Positions 1 through 5,881 of a stretch of 8,469 nucleotides of DNA are shown in pieces. The notes below the pieces were generated by a model. The model did not search any database and was not told the DNA's origin. It saw nothing but the letters and a program-made list of their open reading frames with translations. The position numbers and the translations under genes were made by a program. Within the stretch, counting starts at the first letter, position 1; every line of letters begins with the position of its first letter. The stretch lies in contig CABROF010000107.1 of NCBI GenBank assembly GCA_902472555.1, positions 1 to 8,469 of the forward strand. Reading direction: 5' to 3'. The stretch comes from UMGS1851 sp900555605 (GTDB lineage: Bacteria > Bacillota > Clostridia > UBA1212 > UBA1255).

Positions 1-978
1 AGTGCAGCCGACGGTGCCAAGATTTTGAATACTGCCGTGATCACAGGCGCTGCCGCAGATGCGGACGACAAGCTGCCGGAGAACGACTCTTCTTTCAGCG
101 CCAGCGCTGAGATCACCGTTGCCAATCCGCCTGCGCCTGTCATGATTACGATTCATTTTGTTGATGAGGACGGGAATCAGATTGCGGAGGACACAACTGT
201 AACCGTAAATAAGAACCGTGCGTACGACGTAACGGAAGAGGCTGCAGAAAAGCAGATCCGGAAATGGATTTATGACCGCACAGAAGGAAATCTGACGGGA
301 ATCGCCGATGAAAATAAGGAAATTTACGTCTACTACACGCAGGATATAAATGAGGACGGAATTGCTGACAAGTATCAGGTAAAGGTAACCTTCCGGGTAA
401 CAAACGGCGCGTGGGACGATGGAACTGACGAAGAAAAAGTGGCATACTTCACAAAGTTTCATGCAGAGGGCAGCATGGCGGAAGATGGAACGGCAATCGT
501 GGATACAGTCCCCGCCGCAGGAAACAGGCCGGACAGCGGTTACGCTGCCGGAGACTGGGAAGCCGTGCCGAGTCACGCGGCGCTGACTGCCGATGCAGTC
601 TATACGTATACCTATATTCCGCAGGTTATACAATACACGGTATCTTATGACCTTAACGGCGGTACTGCACCGGAGGGCTTGGATTACGGCAGTCAAAAGG
701 TTGATAGCGGCGCGTCCATCTTAGTCAAGGCTGCGCCGGTGATGGACGGTTTTGACTTCGCCGGATGGGGGGATGGCAGCGGAAGCTTCTATCAGCCCGG
801 CGAAACCATTCCGGTAAAGCGTGATTTGACCTTGACCGCGCAATGGAAGCGGCATATGGATACAGCGCCCCAAACAGGGGACTCAGGTACTTTGATCCTG
901 GTAATTTTCCCAACGTTCCTTCTGCTGTCGGGAATCCTGATCCGCACATTCAGAAAACGAATCAAAGACGCGGGATAA
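1..978 (+). CDS. C-terminal part of a sortase-anchored multidomain surface protein (5' end outside window)
   Basis: The frame is open from base 1, so this is the last 325 codons of a longer gene. The first ~45 residues (…NTAVITG…ENDSS…VANPPAP) look like the end of a DUF11-type repeat. A MucBP-like module follows at about 49-113 (ITIHFVDEDGNQI … YVYYT). Next come a calcium-loop-like DINEDGIADKYQV linker (~115) and a WDDGT…YTYTY module often seen beside it. An InlB/Flg_new-type repeat lies at ~212-283 (YTVSYDLNGG … GFDFAGW … LTAQWK). The end is a cell-wall sorting signal: APQTG (289-293, a variant of LPxTG), a hydrophobic segment (~296-314) and a basic tail RTFRKRIK. By family knowledge, sortase cleaves after the Thr and attaches the protein to peptidoglycan; the repeats are stalk or adhesion modules. 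The ligand is unknown. A strong terminator follows, so transcription probably ends here. Confidence 0.88.
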   Translation, partial: SAADGAKILNTAVITGAAADADDKLPENDSSFSASAEITVANPPAPVMITIHFVDEDGNQIAEDTTVTVNKNRAYDVTEEAAEKQIRKWIYDRTEGNLTGIADENKEIYVYYTQDINEDGIADKYQVKVTFRVTNGAWDDGTDEEKVAYFTKFHAEGSMAEDGTAIVDTVPAAGNRPDSGYAAGDWEAVPSHAALTADAVYTYTYIPQVIQYTVSYDLNGGTAPEGLDYGSQKVDSGASILVKAAPVMDGFDFAGWGDGSGSFYQPGETIPVKRDLTLTAQWKRHMDTAPQTGDSGTLILVIFPTFLLLSGILIRTFRKRIKDAG

Positions 979-991
979 CCAAAGCGTACAG

Positions 992-1026
992 CGGCGCAGG
1001 AGATATGCTCTCTGCGCCGTTTTTTT
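992..1026 (+). terminator. Rho-independent terminator of the surface-protein gene
   Basis: A perfect 8-bp stem CGGCGCAG (992-999) / CTGCGCCG (1012-1019) with a 12-nt loop is followed directly by seven T residues (1020-1026). It starts 13 nt after the stop codon of the surface-protein gene. This is the clearest terminator in the window. Confidence 0.9.
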
Positions 1027-1056
1027 GCAGAGATCATACATGACCGCAAATTAAGA

Positions 1057-1086
1057 TTGATAGGGACAGTATTTCTGTGTTATCCT
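1057..1086 (+). promoter_or_regulatory. Possible promoter of the ZIP transporter gene
   Basis: TTGATA (1057-1062) lies 18 bp upstream of TATCCT (1081-1086), within the gap between the terminator and the ZIP gene. The -35 is good and the -10 is weak. It is the best candidate in the gap; no metal-regulator operator is recognisable beside it. Confidence 0.3.
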
Positions 1087-1156
1087 TATTTACATCGGGC
1101 AGCACGCTGCTTTAAAAGGAAAAATTGGAAATTGCAGGGAGCGGATGTGATAGCGG

Positions 1157-1939
1157 ATGACTATAGAAGTATTTTATGGGATTATGATCCCATTTTTGGG
1201 GACGGCACTGGGCGCCGCCTGTGTGTTTTTTATGAAGGGCGGTATGCATGATACACTTCAGCGGGCCTTGACCGGTTTTGCGGCAGGCGTTATGACTGCC
1301 GCTTCTGTATGGAGTCTGCTGCTTCCAGCTTTCGAACAATCGGCGGATATGGGGAAATGGTCTTTTATCCCTGCTGTGATCGGTTTTTGGGGTGGAATTC
1401 TGTTTCTGCTGGCCCTGGATCATATGATCCCGCATCTGCACCGCAACAGTGAGAAGGCGGAGGGACCGAAAAGCAGACTGCGGAGAACGACTATGCTGGT
1501 AATGGCGGTTACGCTGCATAATATTCCGGAGGGAATGGCCATCGGAGCGGTCTATGCCGGATATCTGGCGGGAAATGTACAGATCACCGCTATGGGCGCC
1601 CTCGCGCTCTCACTGGGGATCGCGATACAAAATTTTCCGGAAGGGGCCATTATATCCATGCCGCTCAAGGCAGAGGGCATGAGAAAATCAAAAGCCTTTT
1701 TCAGCGGGCTGCTATCCGGCATCGTAGAGCCTGCCGGCGCTTTCCTGACAATTCTGGCGGCAGGCATGATTCTTCCTGCCTTGCCTTATTTGCTGAGCTT
1801 TGCAGCTGGCGCCATGATCTATGTCGTTGTAGAGGAACTGATTCCCGAAATGTCGCAAGGCCGTCATTCGAATATCGGTACATTATTTTTTGCCGCGGGC
1901 TTCAGCCTGATGATGGTGCTGGATGTAGCATTAGGCTGA
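1157..1939 (+). CDS. ZIP-family divalent metal transporter (ZupT/GufA-like)
   Basis: This encodes a 260-residue integral membrane protein with about eight hydrophobic segments, a usual length for bacterial ZIP proteins. The family signatures are clear: TLHNIPEGMAIG in TM4 (H121, N122, E125) and SLGIAIQNFPEG in TM5 (N159, E162), which build the binuclear metal site. EPAGA (E191) and VVEELIPE (E226/E227) follow in later helices. A short loop with HLHRNSEK (~93-100) fits the TM3-TM4 metal-binding loop. Known ZIP proteins move Zn2+, Fe2+ or Mn2+ into the cytoplasm; the substrate cannot be read from sequence. The start is ATG 1157, the first possible start after an in-frame TAG at 1151. Its Shine-Dalgarno is poor (AGGGAG about 15 nt upstream), and an ATGTGA start-stop pair lies at 1145. 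The gene stands alone between a terminator upstream and a convergent gene downstream. Confidence 0.92.
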   Translation: MTIEVFYGIMIPFLGTALGAACVFFMKGGMHDTLQRALTGFAAGVMTAASVWSLLLPAFEQSADMGKWSFIPAVIGFWGGILFLLALDHMIPHLHRNSEKAEGPKSRLRRTTMLVMAVTLHNIPEGMAIGAVYAGYLAGNVQITAMGALALSLGIAIQNFPEGAIISMPLKAEGMRKSKAFFSGLLSGIVEPAGAFLTILAAGMILPALPYLLSFAAGAMIYVVVEELIPEMSQGRHSNIGTLFFAAGFSLMMVLDVALG

Positions 1940-1986
1940 GGACGACAAGGGGAGACCGATGGGGAACAGATAAAAGATGGCATACG

Positions 1987-2007
1987 TGATACGTCTATGG
2001 CGTATCA
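1987..2007. repeat. Inverted repeat TGATACG/CGTATCA downstream of the ZIP gene
   Basis: A perfect 7-bp stem TGATACG (1987-1993) / CGTATCA (2001-2007) with a 7-nt loop lies 47 nt after the ZIP stop. No T-run follows, so a terminator role is doubtful. Bases 1940-2230 (about 290) contain no convincing gene; this and the next three entries are all I see there. Confidence 0.4.
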
Positions 2008-2054
2008 ACGCTTTCATAAATAATCACAGCGCCGGAGGCAGATATTACCGGCCG

Positions 2055-2092
2055 ACGGCAGCGGAATTTGAAAGATCTGCTGCGGCTGCCGT
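2055..2092. repeat. Inverted repeat ACGGCAGC/GCTGCCGT in the convergent gap
   Basis: A perfect 8-bp stem ACGGCAGC (2055-2062) / GCTGCCGT (2085-2092) with a 22-nt loop. On the plus strand it is followed by an A-rich run (AAAATAAAA), not T. It could still stop transcription arriving from the ZIP gene, but the usual U-tract is missing. Confidence 0.4.
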
Positions 2093-2176
2093 AAAATAAA
2101 ACGACAGGGGGCGCAGCAGCGGATGCGAGATATTGACACGAGAAATCGGCAATTTTACTTTTCCCTGCTGCTGCGC
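2093..2176 (-). terminator. Possible terminator of the Mn-catalase-like gene
   Basis: On the minus strand, GCGCAGCAGC (2176-2167) pairs perfectly with GCTGCTGCGC (2120-2111) across a long loop of about 46 nt. After a CCCCCTGTCG spacer comes TTTTATTTT (2101-2093). The arrangement lies downstream of the minus-strand gene that ends at 2231. The long loop and the 9-10 nt gap before the T tract make it atypical. Confidence 0.35.
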
Positions 2177-2185
2177 TTATATTGC

Positions 2186-2199
2186 TCGAAGATCTTCGA
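2186..2199. repeat. 14-bp perfect palindrome TCGAAGATCTTCGA
   Basis: A self-complementary 14-mer lies 32 bases beyond the 3' end of the minus-strand Mn-catalase-like gene. It has no loop and no adjacent U-tract in either direction, so it fits a dimeric-protein site or chance better than a terminator. Confidence 0.3.
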
Positions 2200-2230
2200 A
2201 AGCAGTGTTTTTCTTTCCGGAGCTTCTGCG

Positions 2231-2905
2231 TTATTGCTGGGTAAATGACGGGGGCGTTACTTGGGTGTTTTGAAAATTTCCGGGTCCGGGAGAGGGATTC
2301 GACATGCTGAAATACATTCTCGCGGCTTTTGTTGTTCCGAAATCCCGATTTGATCCGGTATCCTGTACCCGGTTGAAAGCCTCGCGGAACATGGCGTTAT
2401 GCGCTTCTTCCCGATTTAAAAGGAAATCTATTGTCTCTTTTACCTTTTTGTCACATATCTGACGATAGAGGTATTCGTATACTACCTTTGCCCTTTGCTC
2501 AGAGGCGATATTGGATAAAAGATCTGCACAAAGATCACCCGTTACGGTTACATAATCCGCTGTCCAGGAATAGCCGGAGGCATTGATCAATCCGGGATCC
2601 AGTCCGAGCAGTACGTGGGACTGGATCTCACCTGCGGGAACAGATACTGCTTCCAGATTATGGCCGTTCAGCAGATTGATGGTCTGCGCGACCATCTCCA
2701 TATGTCCCAGCTCCTCAGCGGCAATATCAAGAAAAAGATCTTTAATTGCCTCATCCTTAATGCGGAAGCTCTGCGACATATACTGCATAGCAGCCTTCAG
2801 CTCGCCATTTGCGCCGCCGAGCTGTTCCTGCAGCAGCGCTGCGTACTGAGGATTCGGTCTTTCAATACCAACCGGATGAAAAAGTTGTTTTTCATGTTTG
2901 AACAT
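2231..2905 (-). CDS. Manganese catalase-family protein (CotJC-like)
   Basis: This encodes 224 residues with the four-helix-bundle dimetal site of non-haem catalases. All five ligand positions can be placed: E35 (GGANGELKAAM), E65 and H68 (AAEELGHMEM), E136 (IASEQRAK) and H169 (NREEAHNAM). They line up with the Glu-Glu-His-Glu-His set of the Lactobacillus enzyme, so catalase activity (2 H2O2 to 2 H2O plus O2) is plausible; Bacillus CotJC is a spore-coat relative. The C-terminus carries TTKAARMYFSMSNPSPGPG and a Pro/Gln-rich tail. I chose ATG 2905 (MFKHEKQLF): it is preceded by AAAGGCAGG and the catalase homology begins there. The longer frame to 3232 runs through two promoters and into the divergent gene, and its extra residues look random. 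Cytosolic detoxification or coat assembly cannot be told apart here. Confidence 0.9.
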   Translation of the reverse strand: MFKHEKQLFHPVGIERPNPQYAALLQEQLGGANGELKAAMQYMSQSFRIKDEAIKDLFLDIAAEELGHMEMVAQTINLLNGHNLEAVSVPAGEIQSHVLLGLDPGLINASGYSWTADYVTVTGDLCADLLSNIASEQRAKVVYEYLYRQICDKKVKETIDFLLNREEAHNAMFREAFNRVQDTGSNRDFGTTKAARMYFSMSNPSPGPGNFQNTQVTPPSFTQQ

Positions 2906-2947
2906 TATAATACCTGCCTTTCTTTGCTGCATTTTTCTGCCAAAAGA

Positions 2948-2975
2948 AGTATACCCGATTTCAGATATTTTATAA
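2948..2975 (-). promoter_or_regulatory. Candidate promoter of the Mn-catalase-like gene
   Basis: On the minus strand, TTATAA (2975-2970) lies 16 bp before TATACT (2953-2948), about 43 nt upstream of the start codon. The -10 is good and the -35 moderate. CotJC-type genes can be read by the sporulation factor sigma-E, but the match to a sigma-E site is too weak to claim. Confidence 0.4.
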
Positions 2976-2998
2976 CCGGACCAAAGACTGCGGTCCGG
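2976..2998. promoter_or_regulatory. Dyad CCGGACC-N9-GGTCCGG between divergent promoters (candidate shared operator)
   Basis: A perfect 7-bp inverted repeat, CCGGACC (2976-2982) and GGTCCGG (2992-2998), has half-site centres about 1.5 helical turns apart. It abuts the minus-strand -35 element and ends 4 bp before the plus-strand TTGACA. No T-run follows on either strand, so it is not a terminator. Its position suits a regulator acting on both the catalase-like and the peptidase gene. Confidence 0.5.
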
Positions 2999-3002
2999 AG
3001 AA

Positions 3003-3031
3003 TTGACAAAAAAACGGGTTCGTACTATAAA
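3003..3031 (+). promoter_or_regulatory. Strong sigma-A promoter of the M20 peptidase gene
   Basis: TTGACA (3003-3008), a 17-bp spacer and TATAAA (3026-3031) nearly match the consensus. Transcription would start near 3038 and give a 5' leader of about 90 nt before the TTG start. The leader contains two GTGCAGC copies (3074, 3101) but no recognisable riboswitch. Confidence 0.75.
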
Positions 3032-3129
3032 TAGACAATGCCGCGGGCAGCATACTGACGGGAAATCCCTACGGTGCAGCTTACGCAGCGAGTGATTGCC
3101 GTGCAGCGGAGAAGGAAAGGAAGGATCAT

Positions 3130-4308
3130 TTGAGAAAAATGACGGACACCGCAAAGATAGATGCTTCTGTTTTGCGGCAGAAGTATGCGTTGATTTTACT
3201 TTGTAAAACGCTGTGCGCGATCCCCGCGCCATCCCATCAAGAAAAAAAACGGGCTGATTTTATCAGGCGGTGGCTGATTGCTGCCGGAGGGGAACAGACC
3301 GTAATTGATTCTGCCCAAAATGTACTGGTTCCGTTTCGCTGTGAAGAAAGCAATGCGATTACTTTGTTCATGGCACACACGGATACGGTGTTCCCTGACA
3401 TGGAGCCCATTGCTGTTACAGAGCGTGATGGAAAGCTGTTTGCGCCCGGAATCGGCGACGACACCTCCAATGTGGCGATTCTGATGATGCTTGTCAGAAT
3501 GCTGCTGCAGTCCGGCGCAGAACCTGAAAATGGGGTGCTTTTTGCTTTTAACTCCTGCGAGGAGGGCTTGGGAAATCTAAAGGGCTGCCGCCGGATTATG
3601 GATGATTACGCAGGACGCATCAAAGAGGTGATTTCCTTTGACGGTTACTATGACAGCATATGCAATCGGGCCGTGGGCTCTGCGCGTTACCGTGTCGAGG
3701 TTAAAACCAAAGGCGGTCATTCTTATGCTGCTTTCGGAAATGTCAGCGCGATCCATATTCTATCGGCCATGATTACCACGCTTTATACGCTGAAGCTTTC
3801 TTCGGAGACAGACAGAACGACCTATAATGCGGGCTGCATTTCCGGAGGAACATCGGTCAATACGATTGCGCAGCAGGCGGAGATGCTGTTCGAATACCGC
3901 TCTGATAAAAAAGAGGGGATGGATCGGATGAAACAGTTTTTTGATTCGGTAATACAAGCCTACCGCAGCATGGAGGCAGAAATCAATACCACACTTTTAG
4001 GAGAACGTCCCTGCATGGGGATGGTTGATCCGGCGGCGGAAGCGGCACTGACGATCAAAGCCGCAGAATGCATTAAAGCAGTTACCGGAATTGAGGCGCC
4101 GGAAAAGGCTTCTTCGACTGACTGCAACATCCCTTTTTCTCTGGGAATTCCTGCCGTCAGCTTCGGCCTTCTCAATGGGGGCGGTGCACATACGCGAGAG
4201 GAGTGGGTGGAGATTGACAGCCTCTGCGCCGGAATGGAAATCGGAAGACGTCTGATTTTTCCCTACTTCGGTTTGTCTCCTGCCGCAAATGGCACTCCGG
4301 ATATTTGA
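3130..4308 (+). CDS. M20-family zinc metallopeptidase (PepT-like)
   Basis: This encodes 392 residues, close to PepT/M20 size. The metal-site motifs occur in order: MAHTDTV (H83, D85), GIGDDTSN (D110), NSCEEG (catalytic E144, metal E145), a likely D171 in ISFDGYY, and C-terminal GGAHTREEW (H354). The lid/dimerisation domain (about 185-290) contains KGGHSYAAFGN (H197), which in the family contributes to the neighbouring active site. The expected role is cytoplasmic cleavage of small peptides or N-acyl amino acids; exact substrate unknown. No signal peptide is visible. I chose TTG 3130 because AAAGGAAGGA (3116-3125) sits 4-7 nt before it, whereas the in-frame ATG at 3139 would be about 13 nt away. 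The strong promoter at 3003 serves it. The gene is divergent from the catalase-like gene. Confidence 0.9.
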   Translation: MRKMTDTAKIDASVLRQKYALILLCKTLCAIPAPSHQEKKRADFIRRWLIAAGGEQTVIDSAQNVLVPFRCEESNAITLFMAHTDTVFPDMEPIAVTERDGKLFAPGIGDDTSNVAILMMLVRMLLQSGAEPENGVLFAFNSCEEGLGNLKGCRRIMDDYAGRIKEVISFDGYYDSICNRAVGSARYRVEVKTKGGHSYAAFGNVSAIHILSAMITTLYTLKLSSETDRTTYNAGCISGGTSVNTIAQQAEMLFEYRSDKKEGMDRMKQFFDSVIQAYRSMEAEINTTLLGERPCMGMVDPAAEAALTIKAAECIKAVTGIEAPEKASSTDCNIPFSLGIPAVSFGLLNGGGAHTREEWVEIDSLCAGMEIGRRLIFPYFGLSPAANGTPDI

Positions 4309-4327
4309 AATGCAGTTTCCAGCAGGG

Positions 4328-4356
4328 TTGACAAATCAAATCCTGTGTGGTATTTT
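4328..4356 (+). promoter_or_regulatory. Promoter of the HMA-domain gene
   Basis: TTGACA (4328-4333), a 17-bp spacer and TATTTT (4351-4356) form a perfect -35 with a 4/6 -10 in an AT-rich setting. Transcription would start near 4363, right where the AGTTAG/CTAACT dyad begins. Confidence 0.6.
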
Positions 4357-4363
4357 AAAATAA

Positions 4364-4381
4364 AGTTAGCATAAACTAACT
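4364..4381. promoter_or_regulatory. Dyad AGTTAG-CATAAA-CTAACT, candidate DtxR/IdeR-type metal operator
   Basis: A perfect 6-bp inverted repeat with a 6-bp centre begins 7 bp after the -10 hexamer, across the expected transcription start. The TTAG…CTAA core with this spacing resembles binding sites of the iron-sensing DtxR/IdeR family, known from iron-uptake and metal genes of Gram-positive bacteria. A metal-loaded repressor bound here would block the promoter. The protein and metal are inferred; the dyad is seen. Confidence 0.5.
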
Positions 4382-4459
4382 ACTCGCACTTTCAAGGCCC
4401 TGGCGGCAGGCGGGGGCAGCGAAACCGTGATGCTTCATCAGCAGAAGGGAAGGATTGAT

Positions 4460-4717
4460 ATGTTTCAAATAACAGTGTATATTGAAGGTATGCAGTGCGG
4501 TATGTGTGAAGCACATATGAATGATGCGCTGCGAAAGGCATTCCCAGTGAAGAAAGTCACGTCATCCCATAAAAAGGGCAGAACCATTATCCTCACGGAG
4601 AGCAGCATCAGCGAGCAGCAGTTAAAAGAGGTCATTGACAAGACAGGATATACGTTTATTTCCGCCGAAAAAGAACCATATGAGAAAAAGGGCCTGTTTT
4701 CCTTTGGCAGAAAATAG
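4460..4717 (+). CDS. Small HMA-domain (heavy-metal-associated) protein
   Basis: This encodes 85 residues with one ferredoxin-like HMA fold: beta strand FQITVYIEGM, metal loop MQCGMCEAH (C13, C16), helix MNDALRKAF, then ILTESSISEQQLKEVIDKTGY typical of the second half of the fold. HMA proteins of this size usually bind Cu(I) or Zn(II) through the CxxC pair and pass it to transporters. A basic tail KKGLFSFGRK follows. The start is ATG 4460, served by AGGGAAGGA about 6 nt upstream. An in-frame GTG/ATG pair at 4427/4430 lacks a good ribosome site and would add a leader unlike the fold. No P-type ATPase or Feo gene lies beside it in this window. If the upstream dyad is an iron operator, a role tied to iron limitation is possible. 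Confidence 0.85.
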   Translation: MFQITVYIEGMQCGMCEAHMNDALRKAFPVKKVTSSHKKGRTIILTESSISEQQLKEVIDKTGYTFISAEKEPYEKKGLFSFGRK

Positions 4718-4745
4718 CACCATGCCGGTCCTGCGGCGGCTGCTT

Positions 4746-5090
4746 TCAGCGTACGGGGATGTATTCTATTTGAGAGATCTCCTCTGTGGCTTCCAGCTTA
4801 AAGATTACCGGACGCAATCCATCGTTGCAGCTGCAAATGGCGACACCCGGTTTCCTGATCCAATCTCCGTAATAAAATACATCGTTTCCTGCACCGTGAG
4901 CAAGTGCAAATACATATTGATATATTGCTTTCCAGGCTTCGTCACAAAAGTCTTTCGGCTTTGCATAGTCGGCGTAAAATACTTGTCCTTCTGTCATCAT
5001 GGGACAGGCTGTAAGACCTTCCGCGCCATATTTCTCAGCCAGCTCTTTGTCAAGAGTGGTTTTTAATACGGTGATTCTGACCTTTTTCAT
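4746..5090 (-). CDS. TIGR04076 family protein (function unknown)
   Basis: This encodes 114 residues and matches the small TIGR04076 family as I remember it: MKKVRITVLKTT at the start, LTACPMMTEGQ, KPKDFCDEAWKAI, YVFALAHG, and the conserved C-terminal part PGVAICSCNDGLRPVIFKLE. Four cysteines (C29, C49, C86, C88) may bind a metal or be redox-active; this is inference, since no function is established to my knowledge. It should be cytosolic: no signal peptide or membrane segment. The start is ATG 5090, with AGAAGGAAG 8 nt upstream; a GTG at 5099 in the same frame overlaps that ribosome site and is unlikely. It converges on the HMA gene with only 28 bases between the stops and no obvious terminator there. 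Confidence 0.82.
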   Translation of the reverse strand: MKKVRITVLKTTLDKELAEKYGAEGLTACPMMTEGQVFYADYAKPKDFCDEAWKAIYQYVFALAHGAGNDVFYYGDWIRKPGVAICSCNDGLRPVIFKLEATEEISQIEYIPVR

Positions 5091-5185
5091 GGCATACACT
5101 TCCTTCTGAATATCTTTATAAAACTCGGATTATGCAGGCAATTTGTTTTTTGCAGATTTTTATTTTCAAGAGTCTGCCTACCTGT

Positions 5186-5237
5186 GCAGATCGGGCGGGG
5201 CAGAGAACCATACAAGATGATACGCCGTCCCGTCTGC
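5186..5237. repeat. Inverted repeat GCAGA-t-CGGG / CCCGTCTGC
   Basis: A 9-bp stem with one bulged base: GCAGATCGGG (5186-5195) against CCCGTCTGC (5229-5237), with a 33-nt loop. It lies in the gap upstream of the minus-strand TIGR04076 gene and downstream of the CDCPAC remnant. No U-tract follows directly on either strand. It may be a leader structure or a remnant; I cannot assign it. Confidence 0.3.
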
Positions 5238-5297
5238 CAATTGGGTACCGCTTTTTTACAGACCCGCATATGCCTTTTTGCTTTCTGTAAGCAGCAC

Positions 5298-5474
5298 TTA
5301 TTTTAACAACGCATTCTTTTGCTCAAGGATCGCTGCGGCGATGGTGCAGGCGGGACAGTCGCAATAGTATGCGCCTGCAGCCTTGATCTCCTTGGCATGT
5401 GCTGCAATATCAGCAGCAGATAGGCGAACCTCATCGGCTCCGTTCCGAGTTTTCGTACATGGTAACCCTAACAG
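5298..5474 (-). pseudogene. C-terminal remnant of a small cysteine-motif protein (CDCPAC), start lost
   Basis: On the minus strand a frame of 58 sense codons, bounded upstream by an in-frame TGA (5477-5475), ends at TAA 5300-5298. It has no ATG or GTG, and its only TTG is third from the last sense codon. The protein text nevertheless looks selected: ADEVRLSAADIAAHAKEIKA, then GAYYCDCPACT and AAAILEQKNALL. From memory, this ending (AKEIKAAGA-YCDCPAC-AILxKK) is typical of a family of about 100-residue Clostridia proteins often mislabelled as molecular chaperone Hsp90. If so, the first half is missing or frame-shifted away. The adjacent frame carries MTVRVTMYENSE just upstream, which would fit a frameshift near 5440. 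I am confident the segment is protein-like, less so about the family. Confidence 0.5.
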
Positions 5475-5578
5475 TCATTGTGCCTGCTGTAGAGTGTGTT
5501 TTTGGTCTGCAATATTGCATTCGACCAATTTCCCTTTTCAAGCTGTGTTTTATATTTCAAATACTCCTTCATTCTCAT
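5468..5578 (-). CDS. Short ORF (36 aa) upstream of the CDCPAC remnant, uncertain
   Basis: It starts at ATG 5578 (MRMKEYLKYKTQLEKG, then NWSNAILQTKNTLYS) and stops at TAG 5468, just before the CDCPAC remnant on the same strand. An AAGGTGA lies about 9 nt before the start. The composition is plausible for a helical protein but I recognise no family. It may be the 5' part of the same decayed gene, in another frame, or a chance ORF. Confidence 0.25.
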   Translation of the reverse strand: MRMKEYLKYKTQLEKGNWSNAILQTKNTLYSRHNDC

Positions 5579-5638
5579 AGATTTATTTCACCTTCGCTCG
5601 GAACCCTGCCGCGCGAAAGGGGAAAAAGCATAAGAAAA

Positions 5639-5684
5639 AGCTATGTTGTTTAGCTGTCCTTCTCACTTGGTCAACAACATGGCT
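5639..5684. repeat. Long hairpin AGCTATGTTGTT / AACAACATGGCT, possible terminator or element end
   Basis: A 12-bp stem (5639-5650 with 5673-5684) has one non-Watson-Crick position (G·U in plus-strand RNA) and a 22-nt loop. On the minus strand it is followed directly by TTTTTC (5638-5633), like an intrinsic terminator; on the plus strand by TTAATATTAAATTT. There is no gene on the minus strand for it to terminate. It separates the decayed region from the AT-rich promoter zone. Apart from this hairpin and the promoter and repeats near 5800, bases 5579-5881 hold no gene I can support. Confidence 0.45.
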
Positions 5685-5797
5685 TTAATATTAAATTTAA
5701 TTTTGACTTCCACTTAAGTATTACAACATATTTTTGGATTTGTCAAGTAAAATGCCGATTTTTTTCAAATGAACTTTTCCGCAAACATTATAGTACA

Positions 5798-5820
5798 ATA
5801 TCAGACAGTATTAGACAATA
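5798..5820 (+). repeat. Ten-base-spaced repeats TATCAGACAG / TATTAGACAA before the HTH-WYL promoter
   Basis: Two imperfect copies of TAT(C/T)AGACA stand exactly 10 bp apart (AGACA at 5803 and 5813), just upstream of the -35 hexamer at 5823. A third AGACA in AATAGACATATC (5849-5860) overlaps the -10 end. One-helical-turn spacing next to a promoter suggests a protein-binding site; the downstream HTH and WYL regulators are the natural candidates. Confidence 0.4.
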
Positions 5821-5822
5821 TA

Positions 5823-5851
5823 TTTACAGCTCCTTTATTTTCTGATATAAT
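5823..5851 (+). promoter_or_regulatory. Strong promoter of the HTH-WYL operon
   Basis: TTTACA (5823-5828), a 17-bp spacer and a perfect TATAAT (5846-5851) preceded by TGA form an extended -10 promoter. Transcription would start near 5858, giving a short leader of about 24 nt before the ATG at 5882. Confidence 0.8.
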
Positions 5852-5881
5852 AGACATATCAAAGCTCAAGAGGTGCTGAAA

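Noticed and set aside
1145..1150. ATGTGA start-stop pair just before the ZIP gene, as a possible regulatory minimal ORF.
   Set aside because: The upstream AGGGAG is only 3 nt from it; nothing else supports translational control, and such pairs are frequent by chance.
2123..2248. A plus-strand 41-codon ORF (MRDIDTRNRQF…) between the ZIP and catalase-like genes.
   Set aside because: Poor ribosome-site spacing, overlap with the 3' end of the catalase-like gene on the other strand, and it lies across a long inverted repeat; chance is more likely.
3038..3129. Possible riboswitch in the 90-nt leader of the M20 gene, because of repeated GTGCAGC motifs.
   Set aside because: The motifs are direct repeats and do not form a convincing stem set or match a riboswitch core I know.
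2906..3232. A 109-residue N-terminal extension of the Mn-catalase-like frame.
   Set aside because: It runs through the promoters of both divergent genes and into the M20 gene, its composition looks random, and a ribosome site plus family homology place the start at 2905.
5087..5269. A 60-codon minus-strand ORF upstream of the TIGR04076 gene.
   Set aside because: No ribosome site or family resemblance, it covers the inverted repeat at 5186-5237, and it overlaps the well-supported start at 5090.
5399..5653. Plus-strand ORFs across the decayed region.
   Set aside because: They are opposite-strand shadows of the CDCPAC remnant and low-complexity AT-rich sequence, with no ribosome sites.
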